This document shows positions 6,029 to 8,626 of a stretch of 8,626 nt of DNA, in pieces. Position 1 is the stretch's first letter. Every line of letters starts with the position of its first letter. The position numbers and the translations under genes are program-made. This stretch comes from CAYRIY01 sp964424335 (GTDB lineage: Bacteria > Bacillota > Limnochordia > DTU080 > RSA5). The notes under the pieces are model-generated. The model ran no database searches. It worked only from the letters and a program-made list of their open reading frames with translations, and had not been told where the DNA came from. The stretch spans positions 1 through 8,626 of the forward strand of contig CAYRIY010000130.1 of the NCBI GenBank assembly GCA_964424335.1, written 5' to 3'.

Positions 6029-6595
6029 ATGACCCCCCCGGTCAACCCCGTCATCAAGTTCACCTACGACGATTATCTCACGCTCGGGTACGACGATCAG
6101 CGTCGCTATGAGATCATCGAGGGTGACATTTACGTGGCCGCATCGCCTTCCGTGCGCCATCAACTCGTGGCCAAGCGAGTCGATTACGCTCTAACCCAAT
6201 ACGTAGAAAAACACGACCTTGGCATCGTGTTTCATGCGCCCTTGGACATCGTGTTGAGTGAAACGAACGTCGTCCAACCGGACGTCTTATTTATCAGCAA
6301 GAAGCGGATGGGTATCATCAAAGAGGCCTTTATCGGCGGCCCGCCCGACCTCGTGATCGAGGTGACTTCGCCAAGCAACGAGGATCACGACCGCAAGTTG
6401 AAGCGGAGCGTTTACAGTCGTTACGGTGTGCGCGAATACTGGATTGTCGATCCCGTGGCGTGCAACATCGAGCAGTTGGTTTATAGAGAGAACCTCCTAC
6501 ATTCGGTGGGCATCGTCCCGGAAGACGGCGAGTTGACGTCAAAGATCGTAACGGGCTTTACAATGAAACTTGCTCCGATCTTTGCTCCACTATAG
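6029..6595 (+). CDS. Uma2 family endonuclease-like protein (DUF820, PD-(D/E)XK fold)
   Basis: Uma2/DUF820 proteins carry the restriction-endonuclease fold and are annotated as nucleases, but their biological role is poorly known. From ATG6029 the product is 188 residues, typical length. Expected core residues are all present: E31 in YEIIEG, D85 in VVQPDVLFIS, E111 in DLVIEVTSPS, and D121/K125 in DHDRKLKRSVYSRYGVREYWIVDP. The nuclease core therefore looks intact. I chose ATG6029 because GGAGG at 6017-6021 stands 7 nt upstream and residues after it match the family. An ATG further upstream (5975) would add 18 unremarkable residues. Its upstream region is the most repeat-rich in the window. The chromate transporter begins 85 bp downstream in the same direction, so the two may be co-transcribed, though no functional link is evident. 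Confidence 0.9.
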   Translation: MTPPVNPVIKFTYDDYLTLGYDDQRRYEIIEGDIYVAASPSVRHQLVAKRVDYALTQYVEKHDLGIVFHAPLDIVLSETNVVQPDVLFISKKRMGIIKEAFIGGPPDLVIEVTSPSNEDHDRKLKRSVYSRYGVREYWIVDPVACNIEQLVYRENLLHSVGIVPEDGELTSKIVTGFTMKLAPIFAPL

Positions 6596-6631
6596 GCTCG
6601 TCGGTGGCCAGGGGCTAGATGTGCCCAAGCT

Positions 6632-6680
6632 GCCCGAGCTCTCCAGAGGGAAAGTCCCGCCTCGGGCGAAGGTCTTCGCC
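6632..6680 (+). promoter_or_regulatory. ChrA leader with mutually exclusive hairpins over the ribosome binding site
   Basis: GCCCGAG (6632-6638) is perfectly complementary to CTCGGGC (6661-6667), enclosing short stems CTC/GAG (6639-6641 with 6646-6648) and GGGA/TCCC (6648-6651 with 6655-6658). A second hairpin, GGCGAA-GGTC-TTCGCC (6665-6680), shares 6665-6667 with the first and ends exactly at the ATG. It buries the only Shine-Dalgarno-like GAAGG (6668-6672). The two folds exclude each other, as in translational attenuators. Short GC-rich pairings can arise by chance. Confidence 0.4.
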
Positions 6681-7916
6681 ATGGATACAACGCCGCATGC
6701 GCCCGATCATCATCCCCGCCGAGCAACGATTCAGACCCTCCTTGAAATTCTCGCCGTGTCGCTCAGACTCGGCCTGACGTCGTTTGGAGGCCCCGTGGCA
6801 CACCTCGGGTACTTCCGGGACGAGTACGTTCGCCGACGCAAATGGTTAAACGACGAGGCGTACGCCGACCTCGTCGCCTTGTGTCAGTTTCTGCCCGGCC
6901 CCGCGAGCAGCCAAGTCGGAATCTCGATCGGCATGGCAAGAGGCGGCTTTTGGGGCGGGGTTGCGTCGTGGATCGGCTTCACACTGCCGTCTGCCGCAGC
7001 GCTCGCCGCATTCAGCCACGCAGTCGGAGGCGTCGACGTTTCCAGCGCTGGGTGGTTGCACGGGCTCTTGATCGTCGCCGTGGCCGTCGTTGCGCACGCC
7101 GTTTGGGGCATGGCCTCCAAACTCGCCCCGGACCGGACGCGCAGGACCATCGCCGTGGCCGCAGCGATTATTGCAGCGGTCGCTCCGTTGGCGAGCGTCC
7201 AAGTCTTGATCATCCTGGCGGCGGGCGTCTTTGGCTGGCTGGCGCTCGAGCGCCCACAATCCAACGGAGATGATGGCCGGGCCCCTGCCACGTTCGTGGT
7301 CAGCAAACGAACGGGGCTGCTCGCGTGGGTCATCTTCTTCGCGCTGCTCGCCGCGCTGCCCGTCGCTCGGCAACTCGCTCCGTCCATCGGGTTGGGGGTG
7401 GCGGACAGCTTTTTTCGTACGGGCAGCCTCGTGTTCGGCGGCGGACACGTCGTGCTTCCCCTGCTCGAAAGTGAAGTGGTCCGGCCGGGCTGGGTAAGCG
7501 AGACGGAGTTTCTCGCCGGATATGGCGCTGCACAAGCGGTCCCGGGACCGCTCTTTACGTTTGCTGCTTACCTAGGCGCCGCGATCGGCGGCTGGCCCAT
7601 GAGTCTGCTCGCCTTGATCGCCATCTTCGCGCCGTCCTTTTTGCTTGTCGTCGGCGCTCTGCCCTTTTGGGACGCCTTACGCAGGCACAGCGGGTTTCGC
7701 GCCGCGCTGAACGGGGTCAACGCAGCGGTCTTAGGAATACTTCTCGCCGCACTGTACGACCCGATCTGGACGAAAGCAATCCTTTCTCCCGCAGACTTTG
7801 GCCTGGCCCTCGCTGCCTTTGCTCTCCTTATGTACTGGAACGTCCCCGCCTGGGCCGTCGCCCTTCTCTGCGCCGCAGGAGGAGCGGCGCTCGGCGCCCT
7901 CATCCCGCCCCTGTAA
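6681..7916 (+). CDS. chrA: ChrA family chromate transporter (two-domain)
   Basis: Inner-membrane CHR-superfamily transporter, best known for chromate efflux driven by the membrane potential. From ATG6681 it is 411 residues, the long form made of two homologous halves. The N-terminal half has SFGGPVAHLGYFRDEYVRRRKWL (34-56) and LPGPASSQVGISIG (71-84). The C-terminal half repeats these as VFGGGHVVLPLLESEVV (251-267) and VPGPLFTFAAYLGA (287-300). About ten hydrophobic segments follow the pattern, with a polar loop near 190-212 between the halves. ATG6681 was chosen because GAAGG lies about 8 nt upstream and the conserved region begins soon after. The open frame continues upstream to about 6570 but overlaps Uma2 and is not family-like. 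No chrB-type regulator or other metal-resistance gene is near, so chromate as the physiological substrate is family inference only; sulfate or another oxyanion is possible. Confidence 0.92.
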   Translation: MDTTPHAPDHHPRRATIQTLLEILAVSLRLGLTSFGGPVAHLGYFRDEYVRRRKWLNDEAYADLVALCQFLPGPASSQVGISIGMARGGFWGGVASWIGFTLPSAAALAAFSHAVGGVDVSSAGWLHGLLIVAVAVVAHAVWGMASKLAPDRTRRTIAVAAAIIAAVAPLASVQVLIILAAGVFGWLALERPQSNGDDGRAPATFVVSKRTGLLAWVIFFALLAALPVARQLAPSIGLGVADSFFRTGSLVFGGGHVVLPLLESEVVRPGWVSETEFLAGYGAAQAVPGPLFTFAAYLGAAIGGWPMSLLALIAIFAPSFLLVVGALPFWDALRRHSGFRAALNGVNAAVLGILLAALYDPIWTKAILSPADFGLALAAFALLMYWNVPAWAVALLCAAGGAALGALIPPL

Positions 7917-7962
7917 AGGGAGACGTCAAGCAAGGTCGAACAAATGCCCGAGCCGGGGCGTT

Positions 7963-7989
7963 GGCGCCTCGAAGGCTTCCCTAGGCGCC
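7963..7989 (+). repeat. Inverted repeat between chrA and the DUF2961 gene
   Basis: GGCGCCT (7963-7969) pairs with AGGCGCC (7983-7989) around a 13-nt loop. No T run follows, so a terminator role is doubtful. The rest of the 154-bp gap (7917-8070) shows no other gene or clear promoter. Confidence 0.3.
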
Positions 7990-8070
7990 TTACGAGCCTC
8001 GGGGACCACCACCAGGAGCAACGCCGGCGAAGCGACGTTACCCTACATGGCGAAAAGGAGAGCGGTACAG

Positions 8071-8626
8071 GTGTCATTCAACGGATTGGGCATGCATTTG
8101 GGCAACTTATCGCGCTTGTCGCACGCCAAGACGAGATCGATCAGCCCGGAGAACTTTACCGGAGAGAAAGGCAAGGGCGGGATGGCGACCGAAGGGACGG
8201 GCCAAGGGGCTGCGACCGACCTCGGTCAAGGCTGGAAGGTGTCGCCTTCGGTTCGGATCGAGGCGGGCACCACCTTTACACTCGGGGAGATCGAGGGGCC
8301 CGGCGCCATTCAGCACATTTGGATCACGACCCACGCCAACAACTGGCGCTCGCTGGTCTTGCGCATGTATTGGGACGACGAGGAGACCCCGTCCGTCGAG
8401 ACGCCCTATGGCGACTTTTTCTGCAACGGCTGGCGCGAACTTGCCCGAGTCTCTTCGATCCCCATTGCCGCCAACCCGAACGGCGGGTTCAACTCCTACT
8501 GGGAGATGCCCTTTCGCAAGTCGGCCCGTCTCACGATCGAAAACGTCGGGCGAGAGCCGGCCGTGGTCTACTACCAGATCACCTACGCGCTGACGGAAGT
8601 TCCAGACGACGCCGCCTACTTTCATG
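8071..8626 (+). CDS. DUF2961 (GH172-type) glycosidase, 3' truncated
   Basis: DUF2961 proteins form glycoside hydrolase family GH172, whose characterised members act on fructofuranosyl or D-arabinofuranosyl linkages. Only the N-terminal 185 residues are in the window, and the frame runs off the right edge. Recognisable parts are the opening LGNLSRLSHAKTRSISPENFTGEKGKGGM (10-38), the beta-sandwich segment IEGPGAIQHIWITTH (74-88), LRMYWDDEETPSVETPYGDFF (97-117) and YWEMPFRKSARLTIEN (143-158). The family's catalytic glutamates lie further on and cannot be checked. GTG8071 is preferred because AAAAGGAGAG at 8053-8062 is well spaced; an in-frame ATG at 8047 would add eight residues without a visible ribosome site. 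There is no signal peptide with either start, implying a cytoplasmic enzyme acting on imported oligosaccharides. Exact substrate unknown. Confidence 0.87.
   Translation, partial: MSFNGLGMHLGNLSRLSHAKTRSISPENFTGEKGKGGMATEGTGQGAATDLGQGWKVSPSVRIEAGTTFTLGEIEGPGAIQHIWITTHANNWRSLVLRMYWDDEETPSVETPYGDFFCNGWRELARVSSIPIAANPNGGFNSYWEMPFRKSARLTIENVGREPAVVYYQITYALTEVPDDAAYFH

Noticed and set aside
6846..7535. Minus-strand open frame inside chrA
   Set aside because: Polar, Arg/Gly/Asp-rich translation with no family resemblance. The plus strand encodes clear paired ChrA motifs.
8107..8625. Minus-strand open frame over the right edge
   Set aside because: The plus strand in the same place reads as DUF2961 with continuous family motifs; the minus frame is a shadow.

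Overview
The window is bacterial and densely coded, with carbohydrate-related genes on both strands. It runs with a 5'-truncated sialidase at the left edge and a 3'-truncated DUF2961 (GH172-type) gene at the right. Strong AGGAGG-type ribosome binding sites, frequent TTG and GTG starts, and a mix of sialidase, PhyH-type dioxygenase, PF14100, Uma2, ChrA and DUF2961 suggest a free-living environmental bacterium. Armatimonadota, Planctomycetota/Verrucomicrobiota relatives or Poribacteria-like lineages would fit, but the sequence does not settle the phylum.

Left block (1-3350, + strand): a sialic-acid scavenging operon. A sialidase with four Asp boxes overlaps by 4 bp an N-acetylneuraminate lyase whose motifs resemble the animal-type enzyme. 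About 110 bp later comes a secreted ABC-transporter sugar-binding protein. The implied order is release of sialic acid (or a similar sugar) from glycans, capture by the binding protein, and cleavage of the acid to N-acetylmannosamine and pyruvate. No permease or ATPase genes follow. A GC-rich hairpin at 3415-3440 probably ends the unit.

Middle block (3623-5646): two convergent genes only 29 bp apart. One is a phytanoyl-CoA-dioxygenase-family Fe(II)/2-oxoglutarate oxygenase (+), the other a PF14100/DUF6807 'PmoA-like' protein (-). They look more GC-rich than the left block and are flanked by two related 29-31 bp direct repeats (3396-3426 and 5715-5743), so the pair may be a separately acquired cassette.

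Intergenic region 5647-6028: the least coding and most structured stretch. It holds two GTAAT-N4-ATTAC palindromes 33 bp apart with three TTACA octamers in exact 8-bp register between them. These are followed by a possible 14-codon leader peptide, a weak promoter, an orphan consensus Shine-Dalgarno and a hairpin.

Right block (6029-8626, + strand): a Uma2-family PD-(D/E)XK protein, then a two-domain ChrA-type chromate transporter whose leader can form mutually exclusive hairpins over its ribosome binding site, then the start of the DUF2961/GH172-type glycosidase.
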